From assembly GCA_052380005.1 (NCBI GenBank), contig JBQTCJ010000014.1: DNA of 64,000 nucleotides; one strand, written 5' to 3'. Made by a program: the position numbers and the translations under genes. This document shows, piece after piece, positions 63,614 to 64,000 of the stretch. Within the stretch, counting starts at the first letter, position 1, and the number at the start of each line of letters is the position of its first letter. This DNA is from Salinarimonas sp052380005. Lineage in GTDB: Bacteria; Pseudomonadota; Alphaproteobacteria; Rhizobiales; Beijerinckiaceae. Under the pieces are notes generated by a model. The model was not told where the DNA came from. It worked only from the letters and a program-made list of their open reading frames with translations, and made no database searches.

Positions 63614-64000
63614 ATGATCAGCACGCGCACGGCCCTCGGCCTCATCCTCGCGGCCCCGCTCCTGGCGGGCTGCGGCTCGAGCGAGCGCAAGCTCTTCAGG
63701 ACGACGCAGGTCACGCTGGCCTCGCCGCTCTCGGGGCCCCTGCAGCCGATCCCGCCGGTGCTCCCGGCGCGCGACGCTCCGCCGGCGCTCGCGGTCACGC
63801 CCACGTCGGTGCGGATCGAGGCGCCGCGGGAGCCGGCGCTGCCGGCCGAGATACCCGCCTCGCTTCCCCGCGCCGACGGCCCTGCCGAGGCCGCGGCGGA
63901 CGCCCCGCGCCGAACGCCGGGCATCCTCGTCCAGCCCGAGGCCCAGGTGCAGGTGACGCGCACCGACGCGGCGGCCCCCGCCGCGGCCGCCCCCCAGGCG
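63614..64000 (+). CDS. Putative lipoprotein, N-terminal part (cut by window edge)
   Basis: 129 codons visible, running off the window. Begins MISTRTALGLILAAPLLAGC, a lipoprotein signal with lipobox LLAG-Cys20 and a following GSSERKLF, so it is probably outer-membrane anchored. The rest is a proline/alanine-rich low-complexity segment (PLQPIPPVLPARDAPPA) of the kind that spans the periplasm. No domain visible yet. The gene is preceded by a 219-base gap after the thermonuclease gene. Confidence 0.7.
   Translation, partial: MISTRTALGLILAAPLLAGCGSSERKLFRTTQVTLASPLSGPLQPIPPVLPARDAPPALAVTPTSVRIEAPREPALPAEIPASLPRADGPAEAAADAPRRTPGILVQPEAQVQVTRTDAAAPAAAAPQA

Overview
The window is a stretch of chromosome from a very GC-rich alphaproteobacterium, most likely of the order Hyphomicrobiales (Rhizobiales). 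The signs are adjacent dapD-dapE, an NDUFA12-type complex I subunit next to a DUF2155 protein, hisZ-hisG, an ECF sigma/NrsF pair, an HWE histidine kinase and the general gene style. A Methylobacteriaceae- or Salinarimonas-like host is a guess; the genus cannot be fixed from this sequence alone. No rRNA, tRNA, CRISPR array, IS element or prophage was seen. About 59 genes are supported, two of them cut by the window edges.

Layout. 1-2442: cut VOC dioxygenase, dapE and dapD (lysine and peptidoglycan precursor synthesis). 2687-7389: small unknown protein, Crp-type regulator with an HWE kinase, an ECF sigma factor with its NrsF-type anti-sigma and a good autoregulatory promoter, and acylphosphatase. 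7487-10575: accessory patch with an AAA ATPase and ribbon-helix-helix pair, an unknown 125-residue protein and an AT-rich, clearly foreign DUF3800 gene. 10609-19879: MoxR ATPase, a complete peptide/opine-type ABC importer and hisZ-hisG. 20108-31606: envelope, regulator and transporter genes (META, XRE-cupin, ChaN-like, cyclase, P-type ATPase, acetyltransferase-nitrilase fusion, SLC13 carrier, MFS exporter).

31704-34751 is the most unusual part. A tightly coupled four-gene minus-strand operon encodes a 69-residue small protein, a heme-oxygenase-like metal oxidase and two divergent opine-dehydrogenase-fold proteins, the second lacking the catalytic histidine. I do not recognise this combination. 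It looks like a small-molecule or peptide-modification pathway, and it lies tail-to-tail with an MFS exporter.

35016-43621: rplM-rpsI with a promoter, leader hairpins and an intrinsic terminator, then pbpC and a giant alpha-2-macroglobulin, a known periplasmic defence and repair pair. 43844-56496: orphan hybrid histidine kinase, complex I assembly subunit, DUF2155 and DUF454 proteins, a large palindromic intergenic repeat, glmS and glmU (UDP-GlcNAc synthesis), MerR and UMF1-type MFS proteins, YbjQ, a D-lyxose-isomerase-like protein and beta-carbonic anhydrase. 56579-60840: arsenic operon with an ArsR-ArsC fusion, ACR3, GAPDH and ArsJ, covering both arsenite efflux and arsenate removal as 1-arseno-3-phosphoglycerate. 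60981-64000: DUF6653 protein, SDR oxidoreductase, secreted thermonuclease-like protein and the start of a lipoprotein.
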